Position numbers and translations under genes: made by a program. The notes below the pieces were generated by a model, which had not been told where the DNA came from, searched no databases, and was given only the letters and a program-made list of their open reading frames with translations. 26,333 nt of DNA. Origin: Clostridia bacterium. Lineage in GTDB: Bacteria; Bacillota_A; Clostridia; Oscillospirales; CAG-272. The DNA lies in assembly GCA_017632155.1 (NCBI GenBank), contig JAGBRZ010000063.1, positions 1 through 26,333 on the forward strand, in the 5' to 3' direction. Positions 21,678-26,333 of this stretch are shown piece after piece; position 1 is the first letter of the stretch, and each line of letters opens with the position of its first letter.

Positions 21678-21710
21678 TGTTATTTCTTTGGATTTTGAAT
21701 TCGAAAAATT

Positions 21711-21741
21711 ACAGCACTCACTTTTGTGGGTGCTGTTTTTT
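21711..21741 (+). terminator. Terminator just inside the left end of unit 2
   Basis: ACAGCAC-t-CAC and GTG-g-GTGCTGT pair around TTTT, then TTTTTT. Its position after the core matches the terminators of units 1, 3 and 4. Confidence 0.88.
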
Positions 21742-21744
21742 GCA

Positions 21745-21808
21745 GGGCGGTTCAATTTGTAAAGAATTGAGCCGTCCTATTTACTTTTCACCGTTTTTAT
21801 GGTATAAT
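21745..21808 (+). promoter_or_regulatory. Cargo-module leader 2: hairpin plus sigma-A promoter
   Basis: GGGCGGTTCAATT (21745-21757) pairs with AATTGAGCCGTCC (21765-21777) with G-U pairs. The -35 is TTTACT (21780-21785) and the -10 TATAAT (21803-21808), spacer 17, followed by AAACTTGAATTTGTAGG. The block is closely similar to those at 14027 and 25567. Confidence 0.8.
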
Positions 21809-21850
21809 ACAACTAATAGATAAACTTGAATTTGTAGGCAAGTATATATT

Positions 21851-22456
21851 ATGGAATTTAATGAAAAACTTCAAGAATTAAGAAAACAAAAGGGACTTAC
21901 GCAAGAGGAGCTTGCCGAGAAGCTTTATGTATCTCGAACTGCTATCTCAAAATGGGAGTCAGGCAGAGGATATCCGAATATAGAGTCACTAAAAGCGATC
22001 GCGAAATTCTTTTCGGTGACGGTTGACGAGCTACTCTCTACCGACGAGGTATTGACGATAGCCGAGGAAGACAACAAACGAAAAGAAAAGCGTTTTCGTG
22101 ATTTAATATACGGATTACTTGACTTGAGTATCGCAATGCTCCTTTTTCTGCCGTTCTTTGCTGAAAAAGCGGACGGAACTATTCAAAGTGTTTCGCTCAT
22201 CACACTTGGCTGCGTTCAGCCATACTTAAAAATAACGTACCTTGTCGCTGTTATCGCAATGACAGTAATGGGTATTTTGACACTCGCATTACAGAACTGT
22301 CAAGCGATGGCGTGGGTGAAAAGTAAAACGACGGTTTCACTCACACTCGGAGCAATCTTGGTACTGCTCTTTATGATAAGCTCACAGCCGTATGCCGCCG
22401 TGTTTGCGTTCGTATTGTTAACCATCAAGGCTTTGATGTTGATAAAACGGCAATGA
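21851..22456 (+). CDS. XRE-family regulator with C-terminal membrane domain
   Basis: A 201-residue protein. Residues 5-60 are a helix-turn-helix of the XRE/HTH_3 type (LRKQKGLTQEELAEKLYVSRTAISKWESG is nearly the family consensus, and YPNIESLKAIAKFFSVTVDELL follows). A charged linker (68-82) leads to about four hydrophobic segments (84-103, 124-146, 157-177, 179-197), so the regulator is probably membrane-tethered. It has the shared module promoter; TAGG upstream of the ATG is a weak ribosome site. It lies about 107 bases ahead of the PAP2 gene and may regulate it; the signal is unknown. Confidence 0.82.
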   Translation: MEFNEKLQELRKQKGLTQEELAEKLYVSRTAISKWESGRGYPNIESLKAIAKFFSVTVDELLSTDEVLTIAEEDNKRKEKRFRDLIYGLLDLSIAMLLFLPFFAEKADGTIQSVSLITLGCVQPYLKITYLVAVIAMTVMGILTLALQNCQAMAWVKSKTTVSLTLGAILVLLFMISSQPYAAVFAFVLLTIKALMLIKRQ

Positions 22457-22563
22457 TACGAAACGTATCACGCCTGTGACAAGCCGTTTCTTGATTATTC
22501 TTATGCCTTCCGCTAAAATGTATTCAGGCGAGAGCCAATATACAAAAGGAAGGTTAAAGAATA

Positions 22564-23223
22564 ATGGAAAAGAAAAACAGCAGATTGTTTTGGGTAGGAG
22601 TGGGCTTGCTTGCGGTATTTGTGTTGTGGACTGTGTTAATTCGCTTCGTTGACGTTGAGGCAATCGGTCCCCGACAATCGAGCGTGGGCTTTGCTACGCT
22701 GAACGGCTACATTCACAATCTCACGGGTGTGAATATGTCCTTGTACATAATTACGGATTGGCTTGGTCTTGTTCCGATTAGTGTTGCATTCGGTTTTGCC
22801 GTTCTCGGTCTTGTACAATGGATCAAAAGAAAGAGCCTATTAAAAGTTGACCAAAGCATCCTTACACTCGGTGGATTTTACATCGTCGTAATGGCGGTAT
22901 ATATCCTCTTTGAAATAGTTGTTATCAATTACAGACCGACACTGATTAACGGATATTTGGAAGCTTCGTATCCGTCATCAACAACTATGCTTGTGATGTG
23001 TGTGATGCCTACGGCAATGATGCAGCTTCGCCCCCGTATTAAAAACGACCTATTCAGACGATGTGTAATGCTTGTGATTGCCGTGTTTATTGCCTTTATG
23101 GTTATAGGCAGACTTGTCTCGGGCGTACATTGGATTACCGATATCATCGGTGGTGCTTTGTTTAGCACAGCGATTGTGTTGATGTATTATGCTATCAGTG
23201 ACATGGCAACAAAGAACCGCTAA
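22564..23223 (+). CDS. PAP2-superfamily membrane phosphatase
   Basis: A 219-residue membrane protein with about six hydrophobic segments and PAP2-type phosphatase motifs on the outer face: INYRP (R124, P125), YPSST (136-140) and GRLVSGVHWITD (R183, H189, D193), the last matching SRx5Hx3D. The usual PSGH histidine is replaced by Thr, a variant I recall as common in one clostridial subgroup, and the K of Kx6RP is Glu. Likely substrates are lipid phosphates or undecaprenyl pyrophosphate, so envelope stress or bacitracin-like resistance is possible. GGAAGG precedes the ATG. It follows the XRE regulator in unit 2. Confidence 0.82.
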   Translation: MEKKNSRLFWVGVGLLAVFVLWTVLIRFVDVEAIGPRQSSVGFATLNGYIHNLTGVNMSLYIITDWLGLVPISVAFGFAVLGLVQWIKRKSLLKVDQSILTLGGFYIVVMAVYILFEIVVINYRPTLINGYLEASYPSSTTMLVMCVMPTAMMQLRPRIKNDLFRRCVMLVIAVFIAFMVIGRLVSGVHWITDIIGGALFSTAIVLMYYAISDMATKNR

Positions 23224-23225
23224 AC

Positions 23226-23247
23226 AAATTCCAATTTGTCGAGCAGA
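23226..23247 (+). repeat. Cargo-module 3' tail, copy 2
   Basis: AAATTCCAATTTGTCGAG then CAGA, 21 of 22 bases identical to 15032-15053. It directly follows the PAP2 stop codon. Confidence 0.7.
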
Positions 23248-23261
23248 ACAGCGTTGAATGT

Positions 23262-23405
23262 TGGTGTGATCTTGGTGCAAATTTGGTGCAACACTTTATG
23301 CGACGATACTCACGATATTCACGATATCGCACGAAAACACACGATAAAGCTACGATATCACACGATATTTAACACTATTCACGATATCAAACGGTGTTTC
23401 CAAAA
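23262..23405 (+). repeat. Right end of unit 2: 112-bp exact repeat with ACGATAT iterations
   Basis: Bases 23262-23373 are identical to 25143-25254. The block has a TTGGTGCAAA pair (23272-23291) and five ACGATAT copies between 23312 and 23387, spaced irregularly, then AAAAC and the core. This is the expected layout of arm-type binding sites at a recombinase attachment site. Confidence 0.85.
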
Positions 23406-23420
23406 CTCGAAGAGATAATT
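23406..23420 (+). repeat. Attachment-site core, copy C (junction of units 2 and 3)
   Basis: CTCGAAGAGATAATT; together with the following ACAGCCTTACGG it repeats the sequence just after rpsI, with one mismatch over 27 bases. Confidence 0.85.
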
Positions 23421-23449
23421 ACAGCCTTACGGCGATTATTTCGATATAC

Positions 23450-23477
23450 AAAAAGCTCTGCTCACGCAGGGCTTTTT
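23450..23477 (+). terminator. Terminator just inside the left end of unit 3
   Basis: AAAAAGCTCTGC and GCAGGGCTTTTT pair with one wobble around TCAC. It comes 29 bases after the core. Confidence 0.85.
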
Positions 23478-23483
23478 GTTATT

Positions 23484-23594
23484 TCGGATCACCTCGGTCA
23501 TTGCAATACCGAAATTACCTCTAATATCTACGTCCACATCTTCAAAGAATACAAAGCCAAGATGGCTGAATCTATCGAGCACGATTTGCTTTAA
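23484..23594 (+). pseudogene. Integrase relic (last ~37 codons)
   Basis: The frame reads SDHLGHCNTEITSNIYVHIF then KEYKAKMAESIEHDLL and a stop. It aligns without gaps to residues 344-379 of the intact integrase (VSARLGHCNISITADTYGHI and on): the LGH histidine and the catalytic tyrosine position are kept, but everything upstream is gone and a terminator takes its place. There is no start codon or ribosome site of its own. It differs from the intact gene at many positions, so it derives from a related, not identical, integrase. Confidence 0.88.
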
Positions 23595-23602
23595 TCAAAA
23601 AG

Positions 23603-23636
23603 GGCGGTTCAACTATATGTTGAGCCGTCTTTTTTT
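23603..23636 (+). terminator. Conserved hairpin with T-run after the integrase relic
   Basis: GGCGGTTCAA (23603-23612) pairs with TTGAGCCGTC (23620-23629) with two G-U pairs, followed by TTTTTTTG. It is the same hairpin that opens the leaders at 14027 and 21745, here placed as a terminator. Confidence 0.78.
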
Positions 23637-23653
23637 GTGCAAATTTGGTGCAA
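23636..23653 (+). repeat. GGTGCAAA repeat pair inside unit 3
   Basis: TGTGCAAATTTGGTGCAA, a relative of the pairs at the unit ends, here next to the relic's terminator. Confidence 0.6.
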
Positions 23654-23717
23654 GGTGACTTGGCGTGAGTACGCACGCGAAATTATACATTATTCAACAC
23701 TATTTCAATTTGTGTTG

Positions 23718-23746
23718 TTGATTAGTCACACTTTATATGTTATAAT
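23718..23746 (+). promoter_or_regulatory. Sigma-A promoter of the tetR module
   Basis: TTGATT (23718-23723) and TATAAT (23741-23746), spacer 17. The region downstream to the gene differs from the other module leaders. Confidence 0.75.
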
Positions 23747-23821
23747 AAACTTGCATAAAGTTAATTGAATGTTTATTTTAGCCGATTTTAATTACATTCA
23801 ATGAATCATAGGAGAACACAT

Positions 23822-24382
23822 ATGTATCAATCAAGAAATTCATTTACATCATCATTAATGGTTGAAGCTTTACTTTTATTGTTAGAAAAGGAAGAATATG
23901 ATTCCATTTCAGTAAAAAATATTTGTGAAAAAGCCGGAGTAAACAGAAGCACATTTTATAGTTATTATAATACTAAAGATGATTTGTTAGTTGAGACAAT
24001 GAAACTAATAAGTAAAAGATTATTGTCCAATTTTGATTATGATACTATTATTCTAAATGTAGATGATGAAAACAACTATCAATTAATCGGTGAAATTTAT
24101 TTAGTTCCATGTTTAAATACAATTAAAGAACTTAGAAAAGTTTATAAAATGCTTCAACACAAATCTCATATATTTAAAAAATTAAATATTAATAAAGAAC
24201 TCTACAATATTTTACATAATAAATTATTGAGTAAATATAACATTAAAAATGATGAGAAAGAATTTGCATTTGAATATTTTAATTATGGTGTATTAGCAAT
24301 TATAGATAAATGGGTAGAGTCTAATTGTGAGGAAGATGTTTCTAAAATAGCTAACTTAATCATAAAAATGATTGGTTTTTAA
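23822..24382 (+). CDS. TetR/AcrR-family transcriptional regulator
   Basis: A 186-residue regulator with an N-terminal TetR helix-turn-helix: LLLLLEKEEYDSISVKNICE then KAGVNRSTFYSYYNTKDDLL (about 16-58). The C-terminal ligand domain is divergent, as usual. ATG 23822 follows TAGGAGAACACAT; the ATG at 23801 lies upstream of that site. The gene is extremely AT-rich compared with the host genes, indicating a different origin. It precedes the membrane protein by 53 bases and probably represses the pair. Confidence 0.87.
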   Translation: MYQSRNSFTSSLMVEALLLLLEKEEYDSISVKNICEKAGVNRSTFYSYYNTKDDLLVETMKLISKRLLSNFDYDTIILNVDDENNYQLIGEIYLVPCLNTIKELRKVYKMLQHKSHIFKKLNINKELYNILHNKLLSKYNIKNDEKEFAFEYFNYGVLAIIDKWVESNCEEDVSKIANLIIKMIGF

Positions 24383-24435
24383 AATCAAATTAACTTTTAT
24401 AAATGCATCGAGTTTAATTTTGGAGGTAAAAAATA

Positions 24436-25119
24436 ATGTTAAATCAATCTATAGGTCAAGCAATTGGCGAAACAGCATTTGATGTTGTATACTTAACTAC
24501 AGTTATTACAATTGGCATCATTATGATATTAAAAAGCAAAGGAGTCAAAGAATATTTATTATTTGGTATAATGGCTGTTACACTTGGGTGCGGAGATGCA
24601 TTTCATTTAGTTCCCAGAGCATTAGCTTTATGTACAACAGGATTAGAAGATTATACCGTATGGTTGGGATTAGGTAAATGGATTACATCTATTACAATGA
24701 CCATATTCTATATCATTTTATATTATGTGTGGCGAATTCGATACAATGTAAAAGATAAGAAAACAATCACAATAGCAGTTTATGCGTTAGCTTTAATTAG
24801 AATAGCGTTGTGTTTCTTCCCTCAAAATCAATGGTTGGTAGCGGATGCTCCTATAACGTGGGCTATTTATCGTAACATACCATTTGCTTTATTGGGAATA
24901 TTAATAATCATATTATTCTTTAACAGTGCTAAGAAAAATCAAGACAAAGAATATCGTTTTATGTGGTTAACAATTGTTTTAAGCTTTGCATTCTATATTC
25001 CGGTGGTTCTATGGGCAGATTTAGTGCCTGCTATTGGATTTTTAATGATGCCTAAAACTTGTGCTTACGTATGGACAGTCTTAATAGGATTTATATCAAT
25101 GAGAAAAAGCCATAGTTAA
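24436..25119 (+). CDS. Membrane protein, about seven helices, unknown function
   Basis: A 227-residue hydrophobic protein with about seven predicted membrane segments (around 14-33, 38-56, 78-100, 107-127, 136-161, 173-195 and 200-220). No transporter signature is recognised. TGGAGG precedes the ATG. It follows a TetR regulator and shares its very AT-rich composition, a pairing often seen for efflux or envelope-stress functions; that is only context. A diverged module 3' tail follows the stop at 25122. Confidence 0.7.
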   Translation: MLNQSIGQAIGETAFDVVYLTTVITIGIIMILKSKGVKEYLLFGIMAVTLGCGDAFHLVPRALALCTTGLEDYTVWLGLGKWITSITMTIFYIILYYVWRIRYNVKDKKTITIAVYALALIRIALCFFPQNQWLVADAPITWAIYRNIPFALLGILIIILFFNSAKKNQDKEYRFMWLTIVLSFAFYIPVVLWADLVPAIGFLMMPKTCAYVWTVLIGFISMRKSHS

Positions 25120-25142
25120 ACAAATCCCAATTTATGAAGTGC

Positions 25143-25286
25143 TGGTGTGATCTTGGTGCAAATTTGGTGCAACACTTTATGCGACGATACTCACGATATT
25201 CACGATATCGCACGAAAACACACGATAAAGCTACGATATCACACGATATTTAACGATATTCACGATATCAAACAGTATTGCTAAAA
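25143..25286 (+). repeat. Right end of unit 3: second copy of the 112-bp repeat
   Basis: Bases 25143-25254 are identical to 23262-23373. It has the TTGGTGCAAA pair (25153-25172) and six ACGATAT copies, one more than the unit 2 copy, then AAAAC and the core. Confidence 0.85.
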
Positions 25287-25301
25287 CTCCAAGAGATAAT
25301 T
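25287..25301 (+). repeat. Attachment-site core, copy D (junction of units 3 and 4)
   Basis: CTCCAAGAGATAATT, identical over 15 bases to the rpsI copy. An inverted copy, GTTATCTCTTGGA, lies at 25355-25367, right after the terminator. Confidence 0.82.
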
Positions 25302-25322
25302 TCGACCTTTGGTCGAAACTTC

Positions 25323-25354
25323 AAAAAGCACTCTGCTTCGGCGGAGTGCTTTTT
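25323..25354 (+). terminator. Terminator just inside the left end of unit 4
   Basis: AAAAAGCACTC and GAGTGCTTTTT stem around a GC-ttcg-GC hairpin. A second perfect hairpin, TTTCGACC-ttt-GGTCGAAA (25300-25318), lies between it and the core. Confidence 0.9.
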
Positions 25355-25383
25355 GTTATCTCTTGGATGAACTGAGGTGCAAC

Positions 25384-25549
25384 GAAATTCGCCTGCGGCG
25401 AGTGAAATATGGCTTCGCCATGTGAAATAGCTTCGCTGTGAAATATTTGCTTTGCAAATGTAAGGAGGCGAATTTCATTTCACATCGAACGAAGTGAGAT
25501 ATTTCACAATTTCCGTAGGGAAATTATTTCACATTCGGCAAAGCCGAAT
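25384..25549. repeat. Array of short hairpins separated by GTGAAAT/ATTTCAC
   Basis: Trinucleotide-loop hairpins follow each other: ATGGC-ttc-GCCAT (25409-25421), AGC-ttc-GCT (25429-25437), ATTTGC-ttt-GCAAAT (25445-25459), AATTTCC-gtag-GGAAATT (25508-25525) and ATTCGGC-aaa-GCCGAAT (25533-25549). The spacer is GTGAAAT in the left half and ATTTCAC in the right half, and GAAATTCGCCT (25384) matches AGGCGAATTTC (25465) inverted, so the array is itself partly palindromic. Stem sequences differ; loop size and spacers are conserved. Confidence 0.75.
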
Positions 25550-25566
25550 ATTTCACTTTCCTCTGC

Positions 25567-25602
25567 CGTCCTATTTACTTTTCGCCGTTTTTATGGTATA
25601 AT
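25567..25602 (+). promoter_or_regulatory. Cargo-module leader 3: sigma-A promoter
   Basis: GCCGTCCTA (right arm of the module hairpin; left arm not found here), -35 TTTACT (25574-25579), -10 TATAAT (25597-25602), spacer 17, then TAAACTTGAATTTGTAGG. It differs from the leader at 21771 by only a few bases. Confidence 0.78.
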
Positions 25603-25640
25603 CTAACTAATCGGTAAACTTGAATTTGTAGGTGAATGAT

Positions 25641-26333
25641 ATGAGTATAACACAAAAGTTTTACGACAATATGGCATCTCATTACGATAAGTTATTTCTT
25701 GATTGGAAAGCTACAACGAAAGAGCAAGCCGTATTATTGCAAGGTATATTTCAAAAATTCAATTTTGGTCAAACCAAAAGCATTCTTGATTGTGCGTGCG
25801 GAATAGGTACGCAAGCAATAGGTCTTGCATCGCTCGGATACAATGTTACCGCATCTGATATCAGCGATGGCGAAATAGCCGAAGCGAAAGCAAGAGCGTC
25901 AAACGCCAATGTGGGAATTCGCTTTGAAAATGCTGACTTCTGTGCATTATCGGATGTTTTTTCAGAACAATTCGATATTGTAATTGCTATGGATAACGCT
26001 TTACCGCATATGCTTTCAAGCGAAGATTTGGGCAGAGCCGTAAAAAGCATTGCAAATCAAATCAAGGAAAACGGTATTTTTGTTGGAAGCATTCGAGATT
26101 ATGACGCTTTGCTTCAAGACAAACCGCCATACTCTCCACCATATATCCACGAAACTGAAAAAGGCAAACGAGTATCGTTTCAGACTTGGATTTGGAATGA
26201 TGACCGCTATAAACTTACGCAGTATATCATTGATGACGAAGAAACCTTGGAAATCAACAAATTTGAATGTGAATACAGAGCGACTCGTCGAGAGGAATTA
26301 ACGAAACTTTTTACCGCCAATGGTTGCAAAGAA
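25641..26333 (+). CDS. Class I SAM-dependent methyltransferase, 3' end outside window
   Basis: The frame is open from ATG 25641 to the last base (231 codons, no stop). The product begins MSITQKFYDNMASHYDKLF, the usual start of small-molecule methyltransferases, with motif I LDCACGIGTQAIGLA (about 49-63), motif II VTASDIS, then FENADF and FDIVIAMDNALPHML. The ending part (SIRDYDALLQDKP, FQTWIWNDD) recalls glycine/sarcosine-type methyltransferases, but the substrate is open. The module promoter is shared with the unit 1 methyltransferase and the XRE gene; the two methyltransferases are only distantly related, so the shared leader is not explained by gene duplication. Confidence 0.83.
   Translation, partial: MSITQKFYDNMASHYDKLFLDWKATTKEQAVLLQGIFQKFNFGQTKSILDCACGIGTQAIGLASLGYNVTASDISDGEIAEAKARASNANVGIRFENADFCALSDVFSEQFDIVIAMDNALPHMLSSEDLGRAVKSIANQIKENGIFVGSIRDYDALLQDKPPYSPPYIHETEKGKRVSFQTWIWNDDRYKLTQYIIDDEETLEINKFECEYRATRREELTKLFTANGCKE

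Larger units (their letters stand above)
21663..23420 (+). mobile_element. Unit 2: short cargo element without a recombinase
   Basis: It is bounded by cores B and C. It holds a terminator, a shared leader and promoter, an XRE-type membrane regulator, a PAP2 phosphatase, the shared 3' tail and a right end almost identical to that of unit 3. No recombinase gene or relic was seen, so any movement would need an integrase in trans. Confidence 0.65.
23406..25301 (+). mobile_element. Unit 3: cargo element with integrase relic
   Basis: It is bounded by cores C and D. In order it holds a terminator, the last ~37 codons of an integrase gene, the conserved hairpin, a TGTGCAAA repeat pair, a TetR regulator, a membrane protein and a right end repeated from unit 2. 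It looks like an internally deleted relative of unit 1. Confidence 0.7.
25287..26333 (+). mobile_element. Unit 4: further cargo element, right end outside window
   Basis: It starts with core D, terminator and inverted core, then a hairpin array, a shared leader promoter and a methyltransferase gene that runs off the window. The next core or the chromosomal junction is not visible. Confidence 0.6.

Noticed and set aside
23310..23390. CRISPR or plasmid-type replication iterons at the ACGATAT repeats
   Set aside because: The motif is 7 bases with irregular spacing, there is no replication initiator gene next to it, and it is always adjacent to a core, so recombinase binding sites are more likely.
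23394..23594. Intact small gene of 66 codons
   Set aside because: Its second half is the C-terminus of an integrase and its first half translates the attachment core and terminator, so it is a relic with a chance upstream frame.
25384..25549. CRISPR array, because of regularly spaced short repeats
   Set aside because: The repeated unit is only GTGAAAT/ATTTCAC, the intervening segments are self-complementary hairpins of unequal length, and no cas gene is near.

Overview
The window comes from a spore-forming member of the Clostridia, probably an uncultured gut-type lineage. This rests on a recognisable spoIIIAH, a PcrA-type helicase, a PRK06851-like ATPase, strong GGAGG ribosome binding sites and sigma-A promoters with 17-base spacers. 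The core genes are moderately GC-rich. Genes to the right of rpsI are markedly more AT-rich and use different codons.

Left part (1-12080) is chromosomal housekeeping DNA. It starts in the 3' end of a glyceraldehyde-3-phosphate dehydrogenase gene with its terminator. Next come two palindromic intergenic repeats around a leftward operon (4'-phosphopantetheinyl transferase, PHP-domain phosphoesterase, small unknown protein). A rightward pair follows: spoIIIAH, standing apart from the rest of any spoIIIA operon, and a P-loop ATPase. A rightward operon then holds an HD hydrolase, purine nucleoside phosphorylase (deoD), a four-helix membrane protein and a pcrA-like helicase. Behind it sit a REP-associated tyrosine transposase that carries two inverted copies of a 28-bp palindromic repeat inside its own reading frame, and a GNAT acetyltransferase. 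A leftward S1-domain protein and the rplM-rpsI ribosomal operon complete this part.

Right part (12068-26333) is a chain of mobile elements stacked on the 3' end of rpsI. A 15-bp core, CTC(C/G)AAGAGATAATT, occurs at the rpsI stop codon (12068-12082) and three more times in the same orientation (21663, 23406, 25287). It divides the region into at least four units. Each unit begins with the core followed by a rho-independent terminator. Each completed unit ends with paired GGTGCAAA repeats, ACGATAT iterations and another core. Unit 1 (9.6 kb) carries the apparent machinery: tyrosine integrase, small excisionase-like protein, ArdA antirestriction protein, a second, divergent tyrosine recombinase and a Toprim/DUF3991 protein. 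Its cargo is a methyltransferase, a HEPN (Rx4H) protein, a NYN-domain protein and a likely small RNA. Units 2 and 3 are short (1.8-1.9 kb) and lack an intact recombinase: unit 2 has an XRE-type membrane regulator plus a PAP2 phosphatase, unit 3 a TetR regulator plus a membrane protein. Unit 3 retains only the last ~37 codons of an integrase. Unit 4 runs off the window with a hairpin array and a second methyltransferase.

Three cargo modules share a promoter-leader block (imperfect GGCGGTT/GCCGTC hairpin, TTTAC(A/T) -35, TATAAT -10, AAACTTGAATT), and modules also share a 3' tail. The simplest reading is a modular array of non-autonomous cargo elements, probably mobilised in trans by the integrase of unit 1, and growing by accretion at rpsI while each unit supplies rpsI with a new terminator. 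That is an inference from sequence architecture; none of the mobility is demonstrated here. Other points worth following are a cluster of six hairpins bounded by 17-bp inverted repeats beside the second recombinase, and a ~100-nt small-RNA candidate just inside the right end of unit 1.
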